A DNA stretch of 64,000 nucleotides from Cycas panzhihuaensis (taxonomy: Eukaryota > Cycadophyta). The position numbers were made by a program, and so were the translations under genes. The stretch lies in NCBI GenBank assembly GCA_023213395.1, contig CM041465.1, positions 170,941,741 to 171,005,740 of the forward strand, given 5' to 3'. The stretch's first letter is position 1. Each line of letters starts with the position of its first letter. This document shows positions 44,289 to 60,147 of the stretch, in pieces. Below the pieces are notes generated by a model. That model searched no databases. It saw only the letters and a list, made by a program, of their open reading frames with translations, and was not told the DNA's origin.

Positions 44289-46150
44289 TAATCCAAGAAA
44301 ATAATGTAGGAGACCTAGATCGATCATTTCAAATTTATTCATTAAAGTAATTGTTTAGTGATGAATGTTATTAGTTGATGATCCAGTGATGATGATATCA
44401 TCAACATACAAGATTAAAATGGTAATATTTTCATTTTCACGTTTGAAATAGAGATTTGGATCACTAATACATCTAGTGTATACAATTTAAATTAGATAAT
44501 CGTCAACTTTAGTGTACAAGATTGTGGAGCTTATTTTAATCCATAAATTGATTTCTTTGATTTACAAACTAAATTAGGATTGTTAATAAAACAGGTGGTT
44601 AAGACATGTAGATCTCTTCTTTGAGATCACCATTCAGAAAAGTGCTCTTTACATCCATTTGATGAATTTCCCAACCAAATTTGGCTGCTAGAGCAATAAT
44701 TATTTTTATGGTATTGATGTTTGCAATAGGTGCAAAGGTTTCATTATAATCTATGTCATCAATTTAAGAAAGTCCTTTTACAACTAGGTGGGCATTATAC
44801 TTTTCAACTGTGCTTATTGAGTTGTATTTGGTTTTGTAAACCCATTTACAATCAACTACATTTTTTTCTCGGTGGGAGTGGTACAAGATCCCAAGTTGAA
44901 TTTTTGTTTAAAGCATCAAATTCAACTTGCATAATTTTCTAGTATACATGATTATTGCTAGCTTGTTTAAAGGTTTTATGATCATTGTTATCTATTATTT
45001 TGCCTATTAAAGTATAATTAGCACATAATTTTTGAGCACATGTTCGCCTGGTATCTGAAAGATTACCTACATTAGATCCAGCATCAGAAAGTGTTTTCTT
45101 TACCTATATAGGATGTTTATTAGTAACAGTTTTTGTAGTTATAGGTTGAACTGAGGAGCTAGCTTGAGAAGAAGAATTTGTTCTAGTTGGTTTAGATAGA
45201 GTTCAATTCTGGACTTGAGTAGATAAAGATTCTATAGTTTTAGGGTTAACTTATTTATTGGAAGGGTCAACCAAATAGGTGTTGGTTAATAGATTTTTAA
45301 CCAGAAGTTCTACATAAGTAATAGTTGAAAAAAATCATTCTTCATCAAATATTACATCACGCAGAATTGAAATTTGATGCGTGATGGGATCCAAAAGTCT
45401 ATAAGATTTACTTTCTTCGTTGTATCCAACGAAGATATATTTCTGACTTTTAGGATCTAGTTTCTTATATTTTTGTTTAGGAACGTGTCCCCACGCAATA
45501 CTTCTAAAGATTCATAGATGATTAACTGAGGGTTTTCTTCCAGACCACTTTTGTTCTGAAGTAACGTTTTACAAGCATTTATTATGTAAGTGGTTTAGAA
45601 GATAATTAGAGCAGTTTATTGCTTCTGCCCACAACTTTAGATCAAGGTTCTTTACATGTAACATGCAACGTGTCATCTCAACAAGAGTGTGGTTCTTGCA
45701 TTCAACAACACTGTTTTGTCGAGGAGTGTATACAACAGAATGCTGAAATTGAATTCCGTGCTTCTTACAGAAGGAAGTGAATTTGCCACTTAAGCATTCT
45801 TTAGCATTATTAGATCTAAAAATTTTAATTTTTGAGTTTGATTAGTTTTCAACAAGTGTTTTGAATTATGTAAAGATATCAAATACTTGACTATGTATTT
45901 TAAGTGTGTATACCCAACATTTTTTAGAAAAATCATTAATAAATGTAACAAAATAATGAGAGCCAGAATATGAGGTTACATGAAATGGTCCACACATATC
46001 GTAGTGAACAAGTTCAAATGGAATTTTCATTCTGAATTGGGTCTTATGTGGAAAATGGTCCATGTGTTACTTACATGTTACAGAGGCTTCACAGACACCA
46101 AAAATAGTGTTTAAAGATAGAAGACCATGAACCATGTCATGTCTTTTTAA
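44289..46150 (-). pseudogene. Ty1/copia element B: integrase and reverse transcriptase, interrupted
   Basis: Minus-strand pol. Integrase shows ELVHYDMCGPF (first Asp kept, codon about 45998-46000), YFVTFINDFSKKCWVY, then FRSNNAKE in place of FRSDNG.E (Asp to Asn, 45810-45812), and NSVVECKNHTLVE with the Glu kept. Downstream are GYNEESKSYRLLDP, NSTWDLVPLPP (RT start, about 44900), MDVKSTFLNGDLKEEIYM and YVDDIIITGSS (the YxDD box, about 44396-44420). The frame reaches FEMIDLGLLHYFLG and stops at 44289, where element 2 is inserted. The remaining RT, RNase H and 3' LTR are not found in the window. Numerous in-frame stops. Confidence 0.85.
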
Positions 46151-47659
46151 ATATTGGAGTTTTCCATAGCTAGTATGGCCAAATTGTGCATGTTATAGTT
46201 TACTGACTGAGTCAGATTTGGCTATAAAGGTACTAAAGGGTTATGTTTTATTATTTTGTAAACTCGTTAAACTATAGAGACTTGTACTATGATCAACAGG
46301 TCTAGAGGTAATATATTTGAATTTATTTAATAGTTCTTTAATAATAAATTTATCTTTCTAGAATTCGATGACAAGGTCTTTCTAACAGATTTGGTAAATA
46401 GAGAGTAGGTTTGGTAACAAACCAGGTACATAGAAGATGTCTTTGATTGAACCATCTTTCAAAGTAACATCACCTGATCCTTTTACTTTAAATTAAGTTC
46501 CACTTCTAAAAGAAATCTCTTCTTGAGAGTTAGTTTTATATTGATAAGTGGATAAGTTTTTTTGGTATCCTATCATGTGATGGGATGCACTAGAGTCAAG
46601 GATCCATTATGGTGGTTGATTAGTTAGAGTAATAAATGCAGAAATTATTACTATTAAAGAACGATTATAAGTTTGTTGTCGATTTTGTGGTTAGGATTGT
46701 GGTCAGGTTTGTAATCCCTTAGAAGCTTTTCATGCTTCTGAGGCTATTCTACTTCTACACACATCAATAGTGTGGCATTTTTTATGACAATAGGAACAAC
46801 TAATGCTCTGAGAAGGATTAATAGTGTTACGATTTGAAAAAGATTAATTGGAAGTATTCTGATATTTAGATGGACCAGAATACTTAATATTCTTTTGAGA
46901 GTTAGGAGGTGAACCTCTATAAGATTTTTGGAATTTTGGATTACTGTTGAAGTTATTCTAATGTTTGTTTTTATTTTGAGACTTAGTTTTGGAAAATAAG
47001 GCTTGAGAATGATCTTTCAATATTCCTATTTGAATTAACATTGTTTGATATTCTATCAGTTGATTTGTCAACTGATTAAAAGTTATAGGAGGATTGCCAG
47101 CTTGTTGTTTAGCAGATTTGAAGAAATTAAAATGTTTTAGTAATTTGTTTATAGTAAGACAAACAAGTGTATCATCGTCTTTAGTATGTGTGACTATTTG
47201 TTCAACATCACCTACTTTAGTTTTGATTTTAATACAATTACCTAGGTCTTTATTAATTAGTTAAATTTTAGATAAAAAGTCTTCGACTTTAGAAAAATCA
47301 TCATAATTAAGGTCATACAATTGAAGTTCTAGAACAACCAATTGATGTGTGTGGACCTTATCATATTTCTCCTTAAGAGTGTTTTAGACAATGGCTAGAT
47401 CGTCTATTTCAGAGAACTACCAATTGATTTCTAGTGAAAGTGAGTTTAGGATGGTGCCTATGGTTGAATCTAAGTTCATCAGATATACCATATAACTTTT
47501 TGAAGTTTCATTAGTTGGTTTTTTGAATTCACCTATTATATATCTCCATATATTTTGCTATTTAAGCTGATGGGATATGTGATTCCTCTAGTCGGCATAG
47601 TTTAAGCCAGTTAAAACTAGAATTGGAACGCAGGTGGTTGTCCTTGGCATTAAAGCCAT
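46151..47659 (-). pseudogene. Ty1/copia element B: gag and protease
   Basis: The start is taken at 47659 (MALMPRTTT), equivalent to the start of copia C. LTGLNYADPRNHI is a decayed form of the gag LNG.NY..W motif. The zinc knuckle CSYCHKKCHTIDVC (46757-46798) keeps the CX2CX4HX4C spacing. The protease site reads ILDSSASHHMIG (about 46568-46603) where the family has DSGASHH, so the catalytic DSG has become DSS. The GAG-pre-integrase stretch follows to about 46150. Stops are frequent. The 47660-47720 leader resembles that of copia C. Confidence 0.8.
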
Positions 47660-49020
47660 ATTGGGAATTGTAAAACTGATTAGAGATCAAAAGTTGTAAA
47701 TGTAGGTAATAAAATTATCACTTAGAAGAGTTACCAAACATCATAATAACATTTCACAAGCATGTTTAAAAAACTGAATACCTTTCCCCTAAAAAGAATT
47801 ACATGTTTCCCTTTTCTAAAAAATTAATAGTCCCCCTTAACAAAGTAAGTGTTTAATTAAAAAACATACTTTATAACTAGAGTATTTAGATTCTATTTTT
47901 ATTGTTTTGAGAGATAGATATGTATAAGATAAAAGATTATTGATTTACTATTGTCAGTTAGCAAACAATATGATGTAAAGTTTATTATAGGGCTTCTACA
48001 AAATAATAATGCAGAGAAAAAAAATAAGATATATAGTTTAAAAAGATATATTAAATTAAAAAAGGTCTTATTGATTAGTAAGTAAAATAAGATAATTAAA
48101 ATCTAGTGATGAAAAGGATTTAATTTCTAAATATTTTATGAGGTTAAAAAAGTTTTTATTGATTAAAAAAGAAAATTTAATTAGAAAAGATATTAATATA
48201 TTAAAGAGGTATTGTGTTATAAGGGGGAACACTATAGTGAGGGTGATAAAATAAATATAATAAAGGAGGGTTTAATGTATTAATGAATACATGTATTATT
48301 TTATAAGAAGAAGGAGTAATTAACTTATATAGTGGTTGGTTTATTTTAATTGCCCTAAGATCAATATAATGTTAAAGAAGTTTTTTGTTGATTTAGCCTA
48401 AAGTTAATTAGGTTTAATTTAAAAAGTATGTATATATATATATATATATATGAGGGTTAATTTTAACAATAATAATGTAATTGAGAAGAGGTGTATTGAT
48501 TAAATTTGAAATATAGTAAGGTTTAAAAAAATAATAATAAAGGTAGAGGGTTAATTTTAAATAACATTGATTTATTAATGTCAAAAAAAGGAAGTAACAT
48601 AAATATATTACATTGATTTATTAATCAAATACAATAGAGGGGAGTAAAGGTTATAAATGCCTTATATTATAATAAAGAGAAGGTTAATTTTAACATTAAG
48701 AAAAAGTTAAAGGGAAAGGGTTTTGTTCATATATCAATTATAATGGAAAAAATAATTTTAATAATAAAGTGTGGGGGGGAATGTAACAAGAATGTAGTGA
48801 TTAATATAAAGAAGGAAGGGTTAATTTTAATTTATAAACTAAATGTTATAATGGGGGGAGGGTTGCTAATTTGAATCTAGCCTAAGGTTTATATCTATCT
48901 ATATATAACTATATATATATAAAATAAAAAATGAACAAAGTGTGGACGCGATGGGTTTATTTGATTGATAAAAAAAAAATGAAATGAAAGATAGATTGGG
49001 GTTCAAGGAGGGGGGGAAAG
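47660..49020. other. AT-rich spacer without a gene
   Basis: Very AT-rich DNA with repeated TTAATTTTAA-type words, a short (AT)n run at 48428-48450, and a purine tract GGAGGGGGGGAAAGG at about 49005-49019. I see no coding frame and no LTR boundary for copia B here. Confidence 0.6.
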
Positions 49021-49179
49021 GATGAAACCCTACCTACTTGGTAATGATGTCCATGGCGACGCTCTATCTTATGTCTTCTTCTAGTTGTAAGGCTTTGATG
49101 GTGGCTTCGCAGTTGAGTGCAGGTCTTTTTGGTTCGTGGTGGCGATGAATCTTTGGCAACGATCTTTCGATAATAGATG

Positions 49180-49935
49180 CGGTGAAGGCAGTTTCAGTAT
49201 GTAATCGATTGCAAACCATACTTATGTCTTCCCCACCCCAATAAGCCTTGGATATTCCTTTTGGATTTGATAGGCAGATCATCTCTACCAACAAAGAGTT
49301 AGATTGGGAATTTGATACGTTGCCATGCAGGAGGATCCTGCTATCTCCATTGCAATTGCAATCAGGCGGAGATGAGGCGGACGTTGGTCAGAACGATAAC
49401 ACACATTCTGATCAGAACACCCTGACAAAGAGGAGACACAATGATGAGACAGGTAGCATGGCTCCAGATGCAGAGGAAATTCGACCTCTCAAAGAATGGA
49501 AGGCTACCGAAACTATCTTGAACAAAGCTAATCAATGTAATGTGGAGGTGTAGTGGGCTTATCCCGTAGACTTCGTCACTGTGGGGCTTGGTTTTCATCT
49601 TCAGTGGTGGGATCATAGAAGACCGGGTAGTATGGTATCACAGTCTCCTAAGAATTTGATTCAGGGGAGCACTACGAGAGTGATACATTTAATTGATGTT
49701 CACCCATCAAGAAAGCACCTTTTTGTAGTAGGAGGCTCTACTGGTTCAGTGTTTGCATGGGACCTTCGATGGAAACAAGAGACCATTCCACTTTTAGGTA
49801 TTAGATCTTGTACTAGATAGATTTCAGGTATTCTTTCTGAAAGTGAGGTTTAGGAGGTGAAACATGACCACTACATACACTCTGCTAGCCTGGGCACTGC
49901 ATCTAGCAAGATTCCACCTTTGACCTAGATCTAGA
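49180..49935 (+). pseudogene. NUP43: NUP43-like WD40 gene fragment
   Basis: One frame across the stretch, broken by TAG at 49551-49553, 49818-49820 and 49851-49853. The key part is WAYPVDFVTVGLGFHLQWWD, then HRRPGSMVSQ, VIHLIDVHPSRKHLFVVGGS and TGSVFAWDLRWKQETIPLLG, then SESEV*EVKHDHY. The WWDQR.PG, D.HPSRKH and GGS.G.VFAWDLRW motifs are what I recall of plant nucleoporin Nup43, a WD40 subunit of the Nup107-160 nuclear pore complex. Both the first and third stop fit Gln or Trp codons. No start or 3' end is recognised, and no intron is visible. It could be a retrocopy or a fragment captured by a retrotransposon; 120 bases to its right lies a copia PBS and LTR in the opposite sense. Confidence 0.6.
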
Positions 49936-50052
49936 AAACCTCAGCGATATAATCTGTGAATTAGAATGGGAAATAATTTTATTTTTGAAAAGGTCCTAAT
50001 TAGTTCAATCAACTTTCTGATGCTTATTGATAAGGTCTTCACATTAGTATCA

Positions 50053-50066
50053 CTATTATGATACCA
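50053..50066 (-). promoter_or_regulatory. copia primer binding site
   Basis: In minus sense TGGTATCATAATAG, close to the common copia PBS TGGTATCAGAGC (initiator-Met tRNA type), directly following the LTR end TTCTGACA. Confidence 0.65.
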
Positions 50067-50510
50067 TGTCAGAATAGGTATCATGCACAATGTCACAAGA
50101 TTAAGAAGTCAAGAAAACATAGGTAAAAAGACATTGCACACGTACACAGAATTTGATAGGTGGAAAACCCCTTCTAGGGAAGAAAAACCACCTCCTAAGC
50201 TAAGAATTTATTAATATCAGAAACTATACATAGAACCTTGATAAGAATACCCTTTAAATACAACAAATCAGCCTTTCAAACAAGCTTTGGACAACTTCCT
50301 AGATTCTCGGAACCACTTCCTAGAATCTAGGAGAGGGTATTTATAACAAGAGAGGTTCGTTGAAATGGTTAGTTACATATTTCAATGACCTTCACATAAT
50401 AATTAAATAATAACATACATTAAATCTTTACATAACTTAAATTTATAATTACACATGTGATATAAAGATAAAGTAACAGTAAAATAAAACTAACATTAAT
50501 AATCCTAACA
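50067..50510 (-). repeat. copia LTR (minus orientation)
   Basis: 444 bases, TGTTAGGATT...TTCTGACA in minus sense, with near-perfect terminal inverted bases TGTTAG/CTGACA. Blocks such as GGGTTTTCCACCT and CATTTCAA.GAACCT are shared with 55050-55300 in the LTR after copia C. The internal region of its element would lie to the left; only the NUP43-like fragment and AT-rich DNA are seen there. It could belong to copia B or to a lost element. Confidence 0.7.
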
Positions 50511-50656
50511 CTTAACAAAAAGAAGCTAACCTTAATAATATTTTCTCTTAATTAAAATTAAATGTTGTGATTATATTTAATCATGGATTAATATCTTTTT
50601 TTTCACCTTCTTGTTCTCATTAAAGTGGATCTCTAGTCATCAGTTTCTTGTCCAAT

Positions 50657-53600
50657 ATGGCACTCATGCTAGGGACAACCTCCTGTACTCTAATTCTAAT
50701 TTTAATTGGCTTTAATTATGTTAAATGGAAATCTAGAATATCCTATCACCTGAAGCAACAAAAGCTTTGGTGATATGTTATAGGAGAATTTGCGAAACCC
50801 ACTGACACTAAATTAGAAGTTTATATGGTATCTCTAATAAACTATGATGGAGCCCTAGGCACCATCTTATCCTCTCTCTTATCAGACATAAGTAGGTGTT
50901 TCTCTAAAATAGATGATTTTGCATTCGTTTGAAACACACTTAAGGAAAAGTATGACAAGGTTGATGTACAAAAGCTAGTTATTCTCAAATAATAAATATA
51001 TGATCTAAACTATGAATATTTCTCCAAAGTTATGGATTTCTTATCGAAACTTCAACTCATCAACAGAAACCTAGGAAATTGTATAAAATCTATAACAAAA
51101 GAAGGTGACAAAGTTATAACTATTATACATGCAAACGGTGACAATACACTCATTCATCTAACAATTAATAAACTTCTTAAATACTTAATCTCTTCAAATC
51201 TATTAAGTGACAAGCCGTATACCCTTCAATAACTTTTAATTAGTTAATAAATCAACTAATTAAACACTAGACAATGTTAATATATACTAAAAAATTATAA
51301 GATTCTTCCCAGGCTCTTTTTTCCAAGTTGAAGCCACCAAACAAATCTAAAAACCAATATAACCATCAAAATAATCACAATAGTTACCCTAAATTTTAAA
51401 AATCCCACGGAGCTTCTTCTTCAAATAACTTCAATCAAAATTCTAAGTACTCTGGACCATTAAAAGGCCATAATACTTTTAAACAATCATTCTAAAAATG
51501 GAATACTTTCAATTTTAACCTTAATCAGAATGTAAGTCATGCCTACTATCATAAAAATAGGTATACAATAGATGTCTATAGGAATAGAATTGCTTTTAAA
51601 GACTAGAAAGCTTCTAAGAGAATCCAACCATGGTCCCATAATTCTAATCATTCTTTGACTACCATAACGTAAGCACTTTCTGCCCCTACTTCATAACCAC
51701 CTTTATAGATCTTAGATTATGGTGCATCCCATCATATGATAGGCCACCAAGAATATCCAAATTCCTATCAGTCTAATCTTAATTTCGAAAAGGAAATTTC
51801 TTACGGAAGTGGATCTTAATTGAAAGTCAAAGGTATTGGTGATGTTATCTTAAAAGATGGTTCAATCAAATATGTATTTTATATTCCAAGCTTGCTTTCT
51901 AATCTTTTATTTGTTTACCAATTTTATTAGAAAGACCTTATTGTCGAATTCTAGAAAGATAGATTCATTGTCAAACAACCTTTTAATAAATTCAAAACTA
52001 TTGCTTCCAGACCTATTGATCACAAAATAGGTTTGTATAGTTTAATAAATATAAATCAATCCAAAACTAAATCTTTTAGTGTCTTTATAGTTAAATCTGA
52101 CCTAGTCAGTAAGCTATGGCATGCCTAGTTTGGCCATGTAAGTTTTGGAAAATTACGATATCTAAATCAGTATGATATGGTACACGGTCTTCCATACCTA
52201 TCTATTATTCATGGTGTTTATGAAGCCTTCATAATAGATAAATAACATACGGATCCCTTTCTGTATCAAATATTATTTCAAGCAAAAGTTCCACTTGAAC
52301 TTGTTCACTGAGAAATTTGTGGCCCCTTCTAAGTACCATCATACTTTAAAAGGAAATATTTTGTTACTTTTATTGCTGACTTCTCTAAGAAATGTTGGGT
52401 ATACATACTCAAAAATAGAAATCAAATATTTGATATATTTATTGAGTTTAAAACATTAGTTAAAAACTAATCCAATTCTAAAATTAAAATATTTAGATCT
52501 GACAATACTAAAGAGAACTTAAGTAATAAATTTACCTCATATTATAAAAAACACATAATTAAATTTTAATATTCTATTGCTTATACTCCTAAATAGAATG
52601 GTGTTGTTGAACGTAAGAACCATACTCTTGTGGAAATAACCATATGCATGATATATACAAAAGGTCTTCACCTAAAGTTGTGGGCTAAAGCAATAACTTG
52701 CTCCAACTATCTATTAAATCATTTACCAAGTAAGTCCTTATAGAAAGTTACACTAGAATAAAAGTGGTCTGATAAAAAATTATTTATATAATATCTTTGA
52801 GTTTTTGGTAGTACTACTTAAGGACATATTCTAAAAGAAAAATAAAATAAACTTAATCCTAAAAGTACAAAATTTATCTTCGTTGGGTACAGTAAAGAAA
52901 GTAAAGCCTATAGATTATTAGATCTAATCACACATAAAGTTTCAATTTTACATAATATTATTTTCAATGAAAAGGGATCTTTATAAAAAATAAATCTTAT
53001 AGAACTTCCTGTTGAAAGCCTACTAACTAAGACTTACTTAATTAAACCCTAAGAACAATAAACTGATAGTGAAGTAGTCAATAGTTTATCCATACAAGTC
53101 TAGAATTGGTCCTTAACTGAACCTAATATGTCAGATTCATCCACTTCTAATTAACCAACTTCTTTTAATCAATCTTCCACTTCTAATTCTTCTTCAAGAA
53201 ACAAGTAGCTAGTTTGAACTCAAAAAACCCTTTCAGCTACTCGTTCTAGTGTTGGTGATCCATTGAATACTAAGAAAAATAGATCACAAAAATAATAAGC
53301 TAACTTTGCATTAATAGACAGTAACAATCTTAAAACTTATAAAGAAGCTTGTTATAATCCTGTATGGCAATAACCCATACAAGTAGAATATGATACTCTT
53401 CAAAAAAACTTGACTTGGGATTTAGTCCTATTACCCCCTAATAAGAATTTAATAGACTGCAAATAGGTTACTGAACTAAGTATAATTTAGAGGGAGCAAT
53501 TAAGAAACATAAGGCTCATTTAGTTACCAAAGGATTTTCTCAGTTTGATTGTATTGATTACACTAAAAACTTTGCTCATGTCGCTAAAATGAATACAATC

Positions 53601-54850
53601 AAAATAATTATATCTCTTGTAGCTAAATTTAGCTAGGAAATAGATCACACAAATGTAAAGATCACTTTCTTGAATAGTGATCTTAAAGAAGAAATCTATA
53701 TAAATTAATCCCTTGGATTTGTATCTAATCTTAATATTATTTGCAAATTGAAAAAAATATTATATGGTCTTAAACAAGTTCCCAGAGTTTGGTACATGAA
53801 GATCAATAACTATCTTCTTTAAAATGGATACACTAAATGTGTTAGTGATCATAGTATTCATTTCAAACAATAAGATGATAACATTACTATTTTAATTATT
53901 TATGCTGATGATATTATAATAACTGGATCTCTACTTTCTCACATTTATTGATTGAAATCAATTTTAATGACTAAATTTGAAATGATAGACTTAAATCTTT
54001 TATATTATTTTTTAAGTCTAGAGATCTATCAATCTGAATAAAAAATAACTATATTACAACCCAAGTATATTATTGATTTAATAAAAATATTCAATATAGA
54101 AAATGCAAAGCCAACTCCAACCCCTCTATAATTAAGTATGAAATCAATAATTAACTACCAATGTCTAACTTGTGATTCCACCTTATATCGTCAATTAATA
54201 GGTAGTCTCATTTACTTAACCCATACTCACCCAGATATCTCCTATGCTATCGCCTTGTGTTTAAGAAACATATAAAAATCTCATGAATCACATTAGAAAG
54301 CAACTAAATGAATCTTACGTTATCTTCAAGGTATAATTTACCATGGTCTCACCTATAACTTTTGTAATACTAACCTTAAGTTATTATGTTATACAGATTT
54401 AGATTGGGTAGGTGACTCCAACGATCGAAAATCAATACCTATTTATGTCTTCTTCCTCAACTCTTCACCGATCACTTAGTCCAACAAGAAGATGCAACCA
54501 TTAGTATTATCTACGATAGAATTTAAATATCAAGCATTGGTAGAACTTAGTAAAAAATCACTTTAAATTAAAACTCTATTAAATGAGTTTAGTTTATTTT
54601 TTGACTCTTCCATTCAAATAAATGTTAATAATTAAGGTGCAATATCTATAGTTACTAATCTTGTCGTATATTCTAGAACTAAGTACATAGAATTATATCA
54701 ACATTTTATTCATAATCTTGTTAATGATAATACTATTAATTTGTCTTATTATCCCACAGATCTATAGATTGTTGATATTCTAACAAAGTCATTCATTGAA
54801 GTAAAGTTCGTAAAGCTATGAGAATTATTAAAGATTAATGAAGTCTTCAT
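50657..54850 (+). pseudogene. Ty1/copia element C gag-pol, heavily decayed
   Basis: The start at 50657 (MALMLGTTS) is followed by IGFNYVKWKSRI (gag LNG.NY..W motif) and KEKYDKV. The zinc knuckle is destroyed: HAYYHKNRYTIDVYRNR has Tyr where Cys and His belong. Protease reads ILDYGASHHMIG (51709-51744). Integrase has LVH*EICGPF, KIFRSDNTKE (second Asp kept, 52501-52503) and NGVVERKNHTLVE (Glu 52609-52611). RT has IYADDIIITGS (53901-53912 for YADD). RNase H has CYTDLDWVGDSNDRKS (about 54380-54435) and ends VDILTKSF. Dozens of stops occur; many sit where the family has Gln (PK*NGVVER, LE*KWSD), Trp or Arg. Same family as copia B. Confidence 0.9.
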
Positions 54851-54851
54851 C

Positions 54852-54860
54852 AAAGGGGGA
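54852..54860 (+). promoter_or_regulatory. polypurine tract of copia C
   Basis: AAAGGGGGA just before the LTR start TGCCATTATAAAG. Confidence 0.7.
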
Positions 54861-55368
54861 ATGCCATTATAAAGTCTTCATCATCTTCTTTTCTATCTTC
54901 TAAATCATATATTGCAGAAAATATAACATTAAAAGGGGATTTTAGATATATTGTGTATCTTAATGTTATCTTTTATAACTATTGAATAATGAATGTATTT
55001 AATTAAAAGTTAAAAGGTTATTACAAAAAGTTCAGTGAAATGGATAATCATCCATTTCAATGAACCTTTTTCCCATAATTATTCTAGAATCTTTCAAGCA
55101 TGGTTGGCTTGGAAAATTTAGGAGGTTGGTTGGTATGGTTATATAGGTAGAAGAGACTGACTAAATCTACAAAGAGAGGGTGAGATCCTCATCACCATTA
55201 TTCTTTAATATATTTGCTTAATTATTATTATTATAAAATTATTATATTTAGATATGGTTTTTTCTCCCCTAAGGGAGTTTTCCACCTGCCATATCTAGTG
55301 TATCTTGTTTTGTTAGATTTACTGTTAATGGTTTATGATTATACCTATATTTATGAATTAATACCCTC

Positions 55369-55550
<182 letters not shown>

Positions 55551-55566
55551 ATATGTACATATATAT

Positions 55567-56052
55567 TGTTAGCAATAATATTCATTATTTTATTAAAGGT
55601 GTACATAAGTTATCTTGGGACTTCACAAGTTATCAATAGTCATCAACAACCATCAAATATGTATTTTAAATTATTATTTTGAATTTAAAAAGGGTTGGTG
55701 GATGGTGGGTTCCCTCCCAACTATAAATAAATGGAAATTTGCCCAAAGTTATTTACCAACATCGCCATTATATCAAAATTTTGTTACAATGGATACCTAG
55801 CATATATATTTTTAACAATAATATTTATTATTTTATTAAAGATGTACATAAATTACCTTGGGACTTAACAAGCCATCAATAGTCACCAATAGTCGTCAAG
55901 TATATATTTAAAATTATTATTTTAAATTTAAAAAGTATTGGTGGATGGTGAGTTCTCTCCTAACCATAAATAAATGGCATTTTGTCCAAAGGTATTTACC
56001 AACACTGTCATTATGTTAATATTTTGTTACAATGGATACCTAATATTAATCT
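55567..56052. repeat. 243-bp tandem duplication
   Basis: AGCAATAATATTCATTATTT at 55571 recurs as AACAATAATATTTATTATTT at 55814. The pair continues through GGTGGATGGTG and TTACAATGGATACCTA. The two copies differ mostly by transitions. Confidence 0.85.
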
Positions 56053-56128
56053 TTATATTCTTTATATTATATTCTTTTACAAATATCGAATAACTATTAT
56101 TCCACTCTATTCCCCTATTTACTTCATT

Positions 56129-56140
56129 TGGTATCAGAGC
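56129..56140 (+). promoter_or_regulatory. copia primer binding site, exact
   Basis: TGGTATCAGAGC, the standard copia PBS, two bases after a CA-ending LTR. This means a further copia internal region starts here on the plus strand, directly after the LTR that closes copia C. Confidence 0.75.
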
Positions 56141-57400
56141 TTCTTGGGTTGGTTTCATTTAGCTACATTTGACATCAAAGCAAAGATTTCTTAATTTTAA
56201 AGCAAAGATTTATAAAAAAATATCTCACTACAAGTATTATATTAAATTTTTATTCATTTTTATAAAATTTATTAATAATTTTTTATATTATTTTATTAAG
56301 TATTTGACTATTTTGATTCATATGCTTAATATAATCTATATTTTCTCATATCTATGTAATAATAGTTGGTATAATCATCTTGGCATTCATTTAAAGTCAT
56401 TACATTGAGGTTTTATTTAATATTTTATAAGATTTTAATAGTTTTCTCACTATTTTTTAAGGTTTTTCTATAAATCTAAAATTCTATAGGCTAGTGCACT
56501 CTCCACAGTGGTTGAAACTATCTCAAATGACCATTCATTTGAAAGTTATCTAAGTCAGCTTTACACTGGATTCAACAGTTTTAAATTCTGTTGCCTCTTA
56601 GTGGAGATATTGCTTTTAGAAGCTCAGCCACTCTAACTTCCTACTAAAACCCTAATGCACCATTTAAAAATCATTAGTTTATGCATTGGTTTCTCTCTAA
56701 TATCTCTAAAGTAGGGTTGCAGATCCATTAGTGACTACATAAAGATATTTTGTGAGTTATTTTACTCTCTGTTTCGATTGTACGAACTCTAGTTAACCAT
56801 TTGACTTCCAAAGCTTTTGTCATTTCATTTTAGCTCTTTGCTTAGTGGAATCTAAGAAGACTTGAGGTGTGTCTCTATGTTGGGCATCTCTTACTTCTCC
56901 TAAACTTTTGTCTCAATCTGAGATATGTAAGAAGAGATTTAGCTCCCTAAACTTTTTACATACGTGTAGACCTATGAAATCTGTAAACATTATTTTTTAT
57001 ATTTTAAATCATTTTTAAAATAGAGCTGCAATGAGTAATTTCCACTTTGGTGCCTAGGGGTTTCAGTAGATAGAGAGACAGACTAGGCTTCCAAGAGCTA
57101 TAACTTACTATAGGAGCAACGATTTTTTGAACCGTCTTCTCTTAAGCATAGAGGACATTGAGAAGAGTCAAATGAGTAGTCACTTGACATAGTTCTGAGT
57201 AGTGTGGAGATCACATCATCCTGCCAAAGTTTAGGAATCTAATAGAACCTTGAAAAAATAGTGAAAAATGAATCAAATCTTATAAAATATTAAACGAAAC
57301 CTCAAAATAATTACACCAAATGATTGTCGGGATAAATGTGCATGCTATAACTAAAAAATCTAAAGAAATATAGATTAAATGGACCATACATATCAATAAT
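56141..57400 (+). other. copia leader and unassigned sequence
   Basis: AT-rich leader with a repeated AAAGCAAAGATTT (56177 and 56200 region), then 56480-57240 of moderate GC with CTCTCCACAGTGGTTGAAAC. I find no gag motif and no recognisable protein. It is cut off by the microsatellite at 57400. Confidence 0.45.
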
Positions 57401-60091
<2,691 letters not shown>

Positions 60092-60147
60092 ATATTAATA
60101 AACGTCATAAAAACTGACGAAATGTTAAATATTTGCTTGCCGTGAAA

